Below, one piece after another: positions 1 through 6,777 of a stretch of DNA of 9,582 nucleotides. The DNA comes from Candidatus Pygmaiobacter gallistercoris. GTDB lineage: Bacteria > Bacillota > Clostridia > Oscillospirales > Ruminococcaceae. The stretch spans positions 1 through 9,582 of the forward strand of contig DXIA01000029.1 of assembly GCA_019113125.1 (NCBI GenBank), read 5' to 3'. Numbering within the stretch: the first letter of the stretch is position 1; every line of letters begins with the position of its first letter. The notes below the pieces were generated by a model. That model did not search any database, was not told the origin of the DNA, and was given only the letters and a program-made list of their open reading frames with translations. The position numbers and the translations under genes were made by a program.

Positions 1-58
1 GTCTCATTTTTAGCACTCTCTCATTTTTTGTCCGTGGCGGCCCGATCTTTCGCGCGGG

Positions 59-2329
59 TCAGCCGTCCGCACCGGCGCTCTCCTGCTGCTCGCGGGCAAG
101 CATCTGCCGGAATTCATTGGGGGTCATCCCCTCCAGTTTCTTGAAAGTCCGCACCAGCGCCTGCGGGTCGCCGAACCCGGACAGCGCCGCCGCCCGCTTG
201 ACCGTCTCGGTCTTCATCAGCTCCTTGGCCCGCTCGATCCGCAGCCGCTGGATCTGATCGATCAGGTTGATCTTCATGCATTTTTTGTACTCACGCGACA
301 GGTAGGCCACGCTGATCCCGAACTGCTCGGCGATGCTGCTGACCGTGAGGCTGTTCTCGGTGTAGTGCTCGGTCACATACTGCTGCACCTGCTCCATCCG
401 CTTGGAGCCGCTGATCTCCGGCGCGCTGTCGTGGCTGATCCGGATGATCTCGGCGAAGATCTTCTCGGTCTCGGCCCGGAAATCCTGAATGTTGTTCACC
501 TGGTAGAGCCGGTTGCCGTAGTCCAGCCGGGCGATCTCGCTGTCGCTGATGCCGGGCTGGTCGACCAGCGCGGCGAGCAGCACCTCGATGAGGCCGTAGA
601 CCCGGTACTTTGCGATCTTGAGCATCTGTGGCCCGGCGGGCAGATCGGACATCAGCTTGCGGAAGGTCTCCTCCGCGCCGGTGTAGTCCCGCTCATCCAG
701 CCGGTTGATGAGGTTACGCATCGACTTGAGGTAGGGCAACAGGACGTTGTTGGGCAGATCCTCCTCCTGCTGCACCTGATCCTTGTCCCAGAAATCGAGG
801 TAGGACAGATTCTCCATCGTCCGCTGCACCTGCCGCTCAAACTCCTGCGCCCCCTCGCCGAACAGCGGGTGGGTCGCGGCGAGGGTGACGGCATAGTACT
901 TCTGGTAAAACTCGGTCAGCTGATGCAGAATCCCGTTGAAGTACCCCTCATCCTGGCTCTCACTGCAGGAGCCCAGCACGATGTAGTACCGACCCACCAC
1001 CGCAATGCTCCCCACCACCCCGCGGGCAAACAGCAGGTCGCCCAGCAGGTTGTTGAGCACGAAGATCGGGGTCACGTCGGCATTCTGCCACGCCATCTCC
1101 CGGAAGGTGTCCTCCTGATCCTCGAGGTGGAACAGCCCGAACAAAAAGAACCGCCGCTGCTCCTGGATACCGGCCAGCGACATGCATCGCCGGGCGGTAG
1201 CCAGCCTGTTGTCCTCCGGCTGGGCGCTGCAGATCCGCTGGATCAGCTCCCCGATGCCCAGCGGGATGAGGAACCGGATCTCCTTCTGTCCGGCCTCGTT
1301 CTGGTTTCGGAGCGCGACGATGCTGTTTCTTGCCTTCTTGATCAGATGCCGCTCGTCCCCCTGCACCGTGACCTCGGCCAGGTACTTCATCGGCAGCAGC
1401 ACCCGCCGATAGAGGATCAAAAAGAGCACCGCAAGGCTGCACACACAGGCGACGCCCAGCCAGATGGCGGTCCGCTGAAAGCTCTCCATGCCGACCGCGC
1501 TGGGCAGCAGCGGCACCCCCACCATGATGTCGTTCTGCTGCAGCTGGGAGAAGACGCAGATGGTGGCCATGTACTCCTGCCCATCCCGCTCAAATGTCCG
1601 GTTTTCCAGAACCTGGCGGCGGATGTCAAGGTATTCCCGCTGGTCGACCCCGCTGTCGTTTGTATAGACATATCCGGTTTCGCCACCGATCAGAATCAGT
1701 CCGTCCAGGTTCCCCATCGGGACCAGCTGATCCAGCGGCAGGCTCAGGATCACATAGGCGATGATCCGGTTGCGCTCATAGATACTGCGCAGCATGATGC
1801 ACCGGTTCTCACTGTAATAGAGGTTGCGGCTGGAGTAGACGGGATTCTCCCGCAGCGCCGAAAAGCTGACCCGGTTCTCGGTCGCCGCGGCAGTCATCTG
1901 TTCCACCTCCTCGGTGCCCGTCCCAACCTGCTGCGCTGTCACCACCGTCTCGAGATTCGGAAACAGCACCATCAGATCGAGATAGTCGACGCTGGAGACA
2001 TAGCCGATGTTCTCCAGCTGCCGGCGGAGCAGCCCGATCTTGCTCTCGATCTCCTCCGGGCTGTCCCCCTCTGGGTTCGACAGATCCGAAATCGTGCTGT
2101 CGGTCGCGAGCAGCTCGCAGATCCGCTCGCTGCGCGTGATGTTCAGATACACGTTGTCCGAAATCGTCTGGAACTGCTCGGAGATCATGCTGGCCGCATT
2201 GCGGGAGATGATGCGCGAGCTGATCTGCAGCCCCACTACAAACAGTGCGAGCAGCGTGCAGACGACAAGCAGGTAGGGCCACAGGACCGACAGGATCTCC
2301 GCTGTGCTCAGTCGACTCTCCTTCTTCAT
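59..2329 (-). CDS. Membrane-anchored AraC-family transcriptional regulator (YesN-like, extracellular sensor domain)
   Basis: Predicted 756-residue one-component regulator. A short cytoplasmic N-terminus is followed by a first membrane helix at about residues 14-36. Residues 38-287 form a large external domain, probably a Cache-like ligand sensor by analogy with firmicute regulators of this shape. A second membrane helix lies at about 288-307. A long cytoplasmic region then leads to a C-terminal AraC double helix-turn-helix at about 645-744, with the family pattern SIAEQFGISVAYLSREYKK and a second helix pair ending in GMTPNEFRQML. I chose the ATG at 2329 because GAGGAG (2336-2341) sits 6 bases upstream; the open frame runs back to 2410 without a better site. 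It ends in TGA. Relatives usually control sugar uptake and glycoside hydrolase genes, but none is visible here, so its target may lie left of the window. The AraC class is certain; the ligand is unknown. Confidence 0.9.
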   Translation of the reverse strand: MKKESRLSTAEILSVLWPYLLVVCTLLALFVVGLQISSRIISRNAASMISEQFQTISDNVYLNITRSERICELLATDSTISDLSNPEGDSPEEIESKIGLLRRQLENIGYVSSVDYLDLMVLFPNLETVVTAQQVGTGTEEVEQMTAAATENRVSFSALRENPVYSSRNLYYSENRCIMLRSIYERNRIIAYVILSLPLDQLVPMGNLDGLILIGGETGYVYTNDSGVDQREYLDIRRQVLENRTFERDGQEYMATICVFSQLQQNDIMVGVPLLPSAVGMESFQRTAIWLGVACVCSLAVLFLILYRRVLLPMKYLAEVTVQGDERHLIKKARNSIVALRNQNEAGQKEIRFLIPLGIGELIQRICSAQPEDNRLATARRCMSLAGIQEQRRFFLFGLFHLEDQEDTFREMAWQNADVTPIFVLNNLLGDLLFARGVVGSIAVVGRYYIVLGSCSESQDEGYFNGILHQLTEFYQKYYAVTLAATHPLFGEGAQEFERQVQRTMENLSYLDFWDKDQVQQEEDLPNNVLLPYLKSMRNLINRLDERDYTGAEETFRKLMSDLPAGPQMLKIAKYRVYGLIEVLLAALVDQPGISDSEIARLDYGNRLYQVNNIQDFRAETEKIFAEIIRISHDSAPEISGSKRMEQVQQYVTEHYTENSLTVSSIAEQFGISVAYLSREYKKCMKINLIDQIQRLRIERAKELMKTETVKRAAALSGFGDPQALVRTFKKLEGMTPNEFRQMLAREQQESAGADG

Positions 2330-2441
2330 CTTCTTCTCCTCAAGATACACCGCACCGACCCGCCGCGCGGGATCTCCCCGTTCGGTCCGGCGGATCGGCT
2401 CACAAAGCACTTCCCTCGTTTTCGATCATTTCACCCACTGT

Positions 2442-2470
2442 ATTGTATCATAAATTTTTTACATCGTCCA
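2442..2470 (-). promoter_or_regulatory. Sigma-70-type promoter of the AraC-family regulator gene
   Basis: On the minus strand a -35 candidate TGGACG (2465-2470) is separated by 17 bases from the -10 candidate TACAAT (2442-2447). The -10 is preceded by TGA, which makes an extended -10 (TGATACAAT). The spacer is AT-rich. Transcription would begin near 2435, giving a leader of about 105 bases before the ATG at 2329. This was read by eye and no start site is proven. Confidence 0.6.
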
Positions 2471-2494
2471 CCAGCGTCCACCGGCGTCCGCTGA
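2465..2494. repeat. Three tandem 10-bp direct repeats at the AraC-regulator promoter
   Basis: Three imperfect 10-bp units follow each other on the plus strand: CGTCCACCAG (2465-2474), CGTCCACCGG (2475-2484) and CGTCCGCTGA (2485-2494). The first two differ at one position; the third keeps CGTCC. The 10-bp period places every unit on the same DNA face. The first unit contains the -35 candidate of the regulator gene, so the array could be a regulator binding site, possibly autoregulatory. Function is inferred from position only. Confidence 0.5.
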
Positions 2495-2515
2495 TACCAA
2501 AACGCCGTGACAGAT

Positions 2516-2550
2516 GAAGAGGTCCGGACCAACAAGGTCCGGACCTCTTC
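2516..2550. terminator. Perfect 15-bp hairpin, probable terminator
   Basis: The arms GAAGAGGTCCGGACC (2516-2530) and GGTCCGGACCTCTTC (2536-2550) pair perfectly around the loop AACAA. It lies 32 bases beyond the stop of the decayed aquaporin gene on the minus strand, where a terminator is expected. There is no proper U-run on either side: the plus strand continues CTTTAAAGG and the minus strand ATCTGTCACGG. Each arm also contains the 10-bp palindrome GGTCCGGACC, so cruciform or protein-binding roles are possible. Confidence 0.55.
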
Positions 2551-2582
2551 CTTTAAAGGTAGTTCTTTATATAAACTCGGTT

Positions 2583-2942
2583 TCACATGCCGAGGAAAAA
2601 CCTGCAGAACAGCGCGGCGGCGACGACGAACGGCGCGGAGCCGGGCACCAACAAACCGTACTACCAGTCGTCGTTCGCCTTGTTGCGGATCGGCAGCAGT
2701 TGGTAGGCCAGCTGCGGCCCGAGGTCCCGGGCCTAGTTCATCGCGAACCCGGTGGTGCTGCCAAACCCCATACCGACCATCCAGACCAGCAGCCCAACCC
2801 CGATCGGGAGCCACACCTCGTAGTTCTTCGCGATCAAGAGGCCATCGGGGATGGCCACAACCTTCGCGTCGCGGCCAGCGATCTCGCGGGCATGGGCGAG
2901 GCCTTCGGCGTTTTTCCCTGCACCCGCATCAAAATCGACCTT
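2583..2942 (-). pseudogene. Decayed 3' half of an aquaglyceroporin (MIP family) gene with two in-frame TAG codons
   Basis: Translating the minus strand from about 2856 gives the C-terminal half of a MIP channel. The visible parts are a membrane helix (LPIGVGLLVWMVGMGFG), the second pore motif region TTGFAMN-stop-ARDLGP, then AYQLLPIRNKANDDW-stop-YGLLVPG and a last membrane helix ending FFLGM before TGA (2583-2585). ARD after the pore asparagine is typical of glycerol-conducting members. The stops are TAG at 2733-2735, at the position normally held by Pro in NPA, and TAG at 2661-2663. No start codon or N-terminal half is present. The frame is closed by TAA at 2943-2945, and its first 30 or so codons (2857-2942) do not resemble a MIP protein. 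The fragment is presumably a relic. Family identity is secure; the left boundary is uncertain. Confidence 0.8.
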
Positions 2943-2954
2943 TTAGGGTGCCCT

Positions 2955-2984
2955 CAACATCCGGAACGGATGTTGTATGTTTTT
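2955..2984 (+). terminator. 9-bp hairpin followed by a T-rich tract
   Basis: The arms CAACATCCG (2955-2963) and CGGATGTTG (2967-2975) pair perfectly around the loop GAA. On the plus strand TATGTTTTTCC follows, the form of an intrinsic terminator. No plus-strand gene that would need it is recognisable upstream, so it may be left over from lost DNA. It abuts the open 5' edge of the aquaporin relic. Confidence 0.5.
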
Positions 2985-3002
2985 CCCCAGAATTTTGGAT
3001 GG

Positions 3003-3054
3003 AGAAAGTGCAAAGAGCGGCCCCTCAAGCCTTGATGGCTTGGGGGGCCGCTCT
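3003..3054 (-). terminator. Terminator hairpin downstream of the ECF/ADP-ribosylglycohydrolase operon
   Basis: An 18-bp inverted repeat pairs 3014-3031 with 3037-3054 around a 5-base loop (3032-3036). The arms start AGAGCGGCCCC and end GGGGCCGCTCT. One position is a U-G wobble on the plus strand and an A-C mismatch on the minus strand. Read on the minus strand it is followed by TTTGCACTTTC. It lies about 130 bases beyond the stop of the last operon gene (3185), with no other gene between, so it most likely ends that transcript. The plus-strand reading has a weaker T-tract. Confidence 0.65.
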
Positions 3055-3184
3055 GAGTGCTTTCTACGCCAAAAGTCTACGGCGGAACGTAATTTTCCAT
3101 GGGAAAGTTTCACTTCCCGAAAGGAAGTTGCGTTTTCTTATCCTGCCACACCTAATGCAGTACCTTTTTATTGTATGATTGCGC
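3055..3184. other. AT-richer intergenic tail with no recognisable gene
   Basis: The 130 bases between the 3014-3054 hairpin and the stop of the ADP-ribosylglycohydrolase gene are richer in A and T than the flanks. They hold only a weak 6-bp hairpin (ACTTCC 3112-3117 with GGAAGT 3123-3128). I see no promoter or coding potential I would defend. It is probably the 3' untranslated part of the operon mRNA. Confidence 0.5.
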
Positions 3185-4177
3185 TTACGCCCGCAGCTTG
3201 GCAAGGCCCTCCGCGAGGGGGCGAAAGTCAAAGCCGTTGACCCGCTGCAGCTTTTCGGCGATCGCGGGGTCAAAGCCTGCCGCAGCGCCGTGGGCGCCGG
3301 CGATCGCGCAGGCAATCGCCCCCATCGTGTCGGTGTCCCCGCCGAGGTTGGCGCACAGCTGTGCGCAGCGCAGCAGATTCGACCCGGCGCGGTAGGCCAT
3401 CGCGATCGCAGCCGGCACCGACTCGGCGGTCGGCAGCCCGCAGCCATTGAGCTCGTAGACCTGTTTTGCGAACGCGTCGTCAGCCGCGGTGCGGTCGGAC
3501 AGCTCGAAGAGAAAGGCGAGCCGGGCCGCCACCGAGGGGCCGCAGACCTCGTAGCCCCGCTTTGCGCCAGCCCGCGCCCCGGCAAGCGCCGCCTCGGGCA
3601 GCGCGGCCAGCGGGCCGCCGGCGATGCCCTGGGAGACCGCCGCCGCGACGGCGCAGGCCCCCGCGATCGCGCTCTGGGTGTTGTGGGTCGCAAGGCAGAC
3701 CCGTGCGACCCGGCTGGCGAGCTGTTCGGGTTTTTGATAGTCGCTGATCGCCCCGACCGGCGAGATCCGCATTGAGGCGCCGTTGGTCTCCCCGAATTTG
3801 CCCGCCTCGGCGACCGGAACCCCCTGGGCGATCTGGTCGAACGCCCGCCGGGTCGAGGGGCCAATGATGGTCCGGCTCTTGGGGTTCTCCTCCGCCCACT
3901 GCTCGATCCGGTGGACCAGATCGAGCGGGTCGGGCTCGCCGCCGGTTTCGATCAGCAGCTGGGCAACAATCGTGGTGACGATGGTATCGTCGGTGGTCTC
4001 ATACGCCGAAAGACCGGCGCTGATCTCGTTGTCCGGCGGGCCGGGCAGAAAGGTGGTGATCCGCCCGAAGGTCCGCCGAATCCGCTGCCGGCTCCACATC
4101 TCAGCCGGCATCCCCATCGCGTCCCCGACGGCGCAGCCGACCAGCATGCCGTAGATCCGTTCAACTTCTCCGCTCAT
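3185..4177 (-). CDS. ADP-ribosylglycohydrolase family protein (DraG/YegU-like)
   Basis: A 330-residue protein of the all-helical ADP-ribosylglycohydrolase family. These enzymes use two Mg ions to cleave the N- or O-glycosidic bond of ADP-ribose or related ribosides. The expected motifs are all present: GCAVGDAMG at about 14-22, the metal-binding TTDDT at 61-65, TNGASMRISPVG at 131-142, and the C-terminal metal motif GGDTDTMGA at 279-287, with D281 and D283 as likely ligands. No signal peptide is seen, so it is cytoplasmic. The ATG at 4177 has GAGG (4187-4190) 9 bases upstream and begins 21 bases after the ECF-T stop, so it is the last gene of the operon. The setting with a PfkB kinase, a GntR regulator and an importer matches YegU of E. 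coli and favours a small imported riboside over protein de-ADP-ribosylation. The family is near certain; the substrate is inferred. Confidence 0.93.
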   Translation of the reverse strand: MSGEVERIYGMLVGCAVGDAMGMPAEMWSRQRIRRTFGRITTFLPGPPDNEISAGLSAYETTDDTIVTTIVAQLLIETGGEPDPLDLVHRIEQWAEENPKSRTIIGPSTRRAFDQIAQGVPVAEAGKFGETNGASMRISPVGAISDYQKPEQLASRVARVCLATHNTQSAIAGACAVAAAVSQGIAGGPLAALPEAALAGARAGAKRGYEVCGPSVAARLAFLFELSDRTAADDAFAKQVYELNGCGLPTAESVPAAIAMAYRAGSNLLRCAQLCANLGGDTDTMGAIACAIAGAHGAAAGFDPAIAEKLQRVNGFDFRPLAEGLAKLRA

Positions 4178-4198
4178 CTATTCATTCCTCATTCCGCG

Positions 4199-4984
4199 TC
4201 AGATCATTCCGATTCGCAGCACGAACCGGATCAGGATACATCCGATGGTCAGCGCGATCGCCCCGGCGCTGACCAGCCAGTCCGAGGGGCGCATCTTGGT
4301 CTCGGTCAGGTTGGTCCAGCCGCGGTTTGCCCCATAGCCGCGGTTGGTCATCGCAATCGAGAGGTGGTCCGCCATCAAAATCGAGTTGGTGACCAGCGGG
4401 ATCATGATCGGCACATAGGCCCGCAGCTGGCCGAGGATCCCCTTGCCGCCGACCCCCGCGCCCCGCGCCCGCTGCGCCTGAAAGATCATCTCCTTCTTCT
4501 GCATCATGGTCGGGACGAAGGAGATCGCGGTCGCGACCACGATCGAGAGGACGTAGGACGCCTTGATCTTGTTGAAAAAGCCGAGCAGCGCGTCCACCGG
4601 GGTACAGATGGTGAAGACGCTGGTCACAAACACCATAATAAAGATCCGCAGCATAAAGGTCAAGCCCTGCAGCAGCCCGCCGAGGGTCGCCTTCGCCCCC
4701 AGCAGGGTGAAAAGCACCTGGGCGGAGGAGGGCAGGCGGAAGTTCTTGGGCACCGCGGTGAAACAGGTGATCGCAATGATGAGCAGAATCACCGGAATCA
4801 GCGCCTTGAGGGCACCGAAGACCGATTTCATCCGCAGCCGGGCCGGCAGCACCGCGGCGAGCAGTGCTGCGGCGAGCAGCAGGTTCGGCAGCGGGTGGTT
4901 GAAGAGAAACACCATCACCACCACGCAGAAAAAGCAGACGATCTTGGCGGTGACGTCCATCCGATGCAGGTAGCTGTCATCCAT
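4199..4984 (-). CDS. ecfT: ECF transporter transmembrane component T (EcfT)
   Basis: A 261-residue membrane protein that joins the ATPase to the substrate-binding S subunit in an energy-coupling-factor importer. Hydrophobic helices lie near the N-terminus (about 13-50), in the middle (about 58-82 and 103-160) and at the C-terminus (about 235-258). The long cytoplasmic part between carries the two conserved Ala-Arg-Gly type coupling motifs, seen as QAQRARGAG and AMTNRGYGA, which dock into the ATPase grooves. The ATG at 4984 overlaps the end of the upstream ATPase gene by 8 bases (ATGGATGA), a sign of translational coupling and matched amounts. It ends in TGA. Identification as EcfT is firm. 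It is probably dedicated to the S component encoded in the same operon rather than shared. Confidence 0.93.
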   Translation of the reverse strand: MDDSYLHRMDVTAKIVCFFCVVVMVFLFNHPLPNLLLAAALLAAVLPARLRMKSVFGALKALIPVILLIIAITCFTAVPKNFRLPSSAQVLFTLLGAKATLGGLLQGLTFMLRIFIMVFVTSVFTICTPVDALLGFFNKIKASYVLSIVVATAISFVPTMMQKKEMIFQAQRARGAGVGGKGILGQLRAYVPIMIPLVTNSILMADHLSIAMTNRGYGANRGWTNLTETKMRPSDWLVSAGAIALTIGCILIRFVLRIGMI

Positions 4985-6695
4985 GCTGTGCTCCCTCCTC
5001 TCTGAGCAGCGCGCTTGTCAGCTCGTCGGCGGTCAGCGCGGGCCGCTGCGCCCCGAGCCGCTCCGAGAGCTCGACGATCTGGGGCCGGGCGACAAAGGCC
5101 CGGGCCAGTTTTTCCTTCTCGGCAAAGACCTCGCGCGGGGTGCCGTCGGCGAGGATCGCCCCATGCTCCATCACCACCACCCGGTTGGCGTGGGCGGCGA
5201 CGATGTCCATGTCGTGGGTGATCATGACGATGGTGGTGCCCGCCGCGTAGAGCTGGTCGATCAGCGCCATCATGCTCTGGATGCCCTCCCAATCCTGGCC
5301 GGTGGTCGGCTCGTCCACCACCAGGATCTTCGGCTTGAGGACCAGAATGCTCGCCACCGCCACCCGCTGGCGCTGCCCCTTGCCGAGGGAGAACGGGTGC
5401 TCCTGCAGCACCCCGGTCAGCCCGAGCAGTTCGGCGACCTCCCGGATCCGGCGGTCCGCCTCTTCCTCGCCGATGCCGGCGTTTTTCAGCCCGAAAGCCA
5501 TCTCCTTATAGACGCTGGTGGAAAAAATCTGGTTGTCGGGGTTCTGAAAGACATAGCCGACCTCCTGCGCGAGGGTGTTCGGCTCCTCCCCGGCGGTGTC
5601 CCGGCCGCAGACGGTCACCCGGCCGCCGGTCGGCTTGTGGATGCTGTTGAAGAGCTTTGCGAGGGTGGTCTTGCCCGCGCCGTTCTGACCGATCAGCGCG
5701 AGGTAGTCCCCCTTGTGGATGGTGAGGTCAACCCCGTCGAGCACCTGCCTGCCGTCCCCGTAGCCGAAACGGACCTGCTCGAGCCGGATCAGCGCCTCCC
5801 CCCGCTCGGGCGCAGGCGGCAAGGCGGGGAGCTCGAGCGGCCGGCCGCCGAGCAGCGGCGCAAACCGCTCCGCTGCCTCCTCAACGGTGAGGGGGATCTC
5901 GCTCTGGGCAATCTTTCCCGCCTTATAGAGGTTCCAGCCGACGATGCTCACCGGCAGCGGCTTGACCCCGCACCGGTCCACCAGCTCGAGGTCCCGGAAG
6001 AAGACCCGCGGGTCTCCCTGCCAGACGACCTCACCCTCCCGCAGCAGGATCACCGCATCCGCCTTCTCGCAGATCTCCTGGCTCGAATGCTCCACCGCGA
6101 GGACGGTGAGATTTTGCTCCTTCTGCAGGCTGTACATTGTGTGGTAGATCTCCTCCCGGCCGATCGGGTCGAGCTCGGAGGTCGGCTCGTCCAGCACCAG
6201 GATCGAGGGATTCATCGCCAGCACCCCAGCGATCGCGAGCCGCTGTTTCTCTCCGCCCGAGAGCTCGCTGGTCAGTCGCTGCTCATAGCCCGACAGCCGG
6301 ACCTTGGCCAGCGCGTCGATGATCCGGTGCAGAATCTCCTCCCGCGGGACAAGGTAGTTGCGGGGACCGAAGGCGACATCCTCCCAGACGGTCCGGCCGA
6401 AGATCTGGGTCTCTGGGTCCTGCAGCACCAGCCCGACCTGCTGCGCCACCGTCTGGACCCGGTAGCGGGAGATGTCCAGCCCGGCCGACTCAACACTGCC
6501 CTCGACCTTGCCCTCGACGACCTGGGGGATGATGCCGTTGGTCAGCATCGCGAGGGTGGTTTTGCCCGCGCCGGTGCGGCCCATGATGACGGTGAAACTG
6601 CCCCGTTCCACCTCGATGTTGACCCCGCGCAGCGCCGGGGCCTGCGCGTTGTCATAAGTAAAGGTCAGGTCTTTTGTGCGGATGGCCGCATCCAT
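4977..6695 (-). CDS. ecfA: ECF transporter ATPase, fused A-A' double domain
   Basis: A 572-residue protein with two complete ABC ATPase domains in one chain; many ECF systems use two separate proteins. Domain 1: Walker A GRTGAGKT (39-46), Q-loop VLQDPETQIFG, signature ELSGGEKQR (about 144-152), Walker B ILVLDEPTS with the catalytic Glu at 170, and H-loop VEHSS (about 201-205). Domain 2: Walker A GQNGAGKT (336-343), Q-loop VFQNPDNQIF, signature SLGKGQRQR (436-444), Walker B ILVVDEPTT (457-465), and H-loop ITHDMD (492-497). A linker of about 60 residues (240-300) joins them. I chose the ATG at 6695 because AAGGAG (6705-6710) stands 9 bases upstream and homology starts there; the frame remains open to 6968 but upstream it overlaps the S gene. 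It powers import by ATP hydrolysis at the inner membrane face. Confidence 0.95.
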   Translation of the reverse strand: MDAAIRTKDLTFTYDNAQAPALRGVNIEVERGSFTVIMGRTGAGKTTLAMLTNGIIPQVVEGKVEGSVESAGLDISRYRVQTVAQQVGLVLQDPETQIFGRTVWEDVAFGPRNYLVPREEILHRIIDALAKVRLSGYEQRLTSELSGGEKQRLAIAGVLAMNPSILVLDEPTSELDPIGREEIYHTMYSLQKEQNLTVLAVEHSSQEICEKADAVILLREGEVVWQGDPRVFFRDLELVDRCGVKPLPVSIVGWNLYKAGKIAQSEIPLTVEEAAERFAPLLGGRPLELPALPPAPERGEALIRLEQVRFGYGDGRQVLDGVDLTIHKGDYLALIGQNGAGKTTLAKLFNSIHKPTGGRVTVCGRDTAGEEPNTLAQEVGYVFQNPDNQIFSTSVYKEMAFGLKNAGIGEEEADRRIREVAELLGLTGVLQEHPFSLGKGQRQRVAVASILVLKPKILVVDEPTTGQDWEGIQSMMALIDQLYAAGTTIVMITHDMDIVAAHANRVVVMEHGAILADGTPREVFAEKEKLARAFVARPQIVELSERLGAQRPALTADELTSALLREEGAQHG

Positions 6696-6723
6696 GCGAT
6701 CCCCCTCCTTTGTGGCCCTTGCG

Positions 6724-6759
6724 CCGCGTGGCCGCCGACAAGCTGCGGCGGCCACGCGG
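6724..6759. other. GC-rich intercistronic hairpin between ECF-S and ECF-A genes
   Basis: The arms CCGCGTGGCCGCCG (6724-6737) and CGGCGGCCACGCGG (6746-6759) pair perfectly over 14 bp around an 8-base loop. The element lies in the 82-base gap between the S stop (6778) and the ATPase start (6695), about 14 bases upstream of that gene's Shine-Dalgarno. No U-run follows on the minus strand, so it is unlikely to be a full terminator. A role in mRNA stability or in lowering downstream expression relative to the S gene is a plausible inference. Confidence 0.6.
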
Positions 6760-6777
6760 ATGTGGGTGCTGATTCTG

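Noticed and set aside
10..18. TTAGCACTC, the left half of the CIRCE (HrcA) operator
   Set aside because: The second half GAGTGCTAA should follow at 28-36, but the sequence there is different. No heat-shock gene is near.
2..28. Direct repeat TCTCATTTTT at 2-11 and 19-28
   Set aside because: Short, low complexity and at the window edge; it could be part of a neighbouring gene's control region, but nothing supports a call.
365..2494. Very long plus-strand open frame opposite the AraC regulator
   Set aside because: It lies antisense to a clearly recognisable gene, has a composition typical of GC-rich shadow frames and matches no family.
2583..2942. Amber recoding (TAG as glutamine) as an explanation for the aquaporin stops
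   Set aside because: The fragment also lacks a start and its N-terminal half, so ordinary pseudogene decay is enough; absence of TAG among seven stops is too small a sample.
3112..3128. Hairpin ACTTCC/GGAAGT beyond the operon stop
   Set aside because: A 6-bp stem with no U-run on the minus strand; the 3014-3054 hairpin is much the better terminator.
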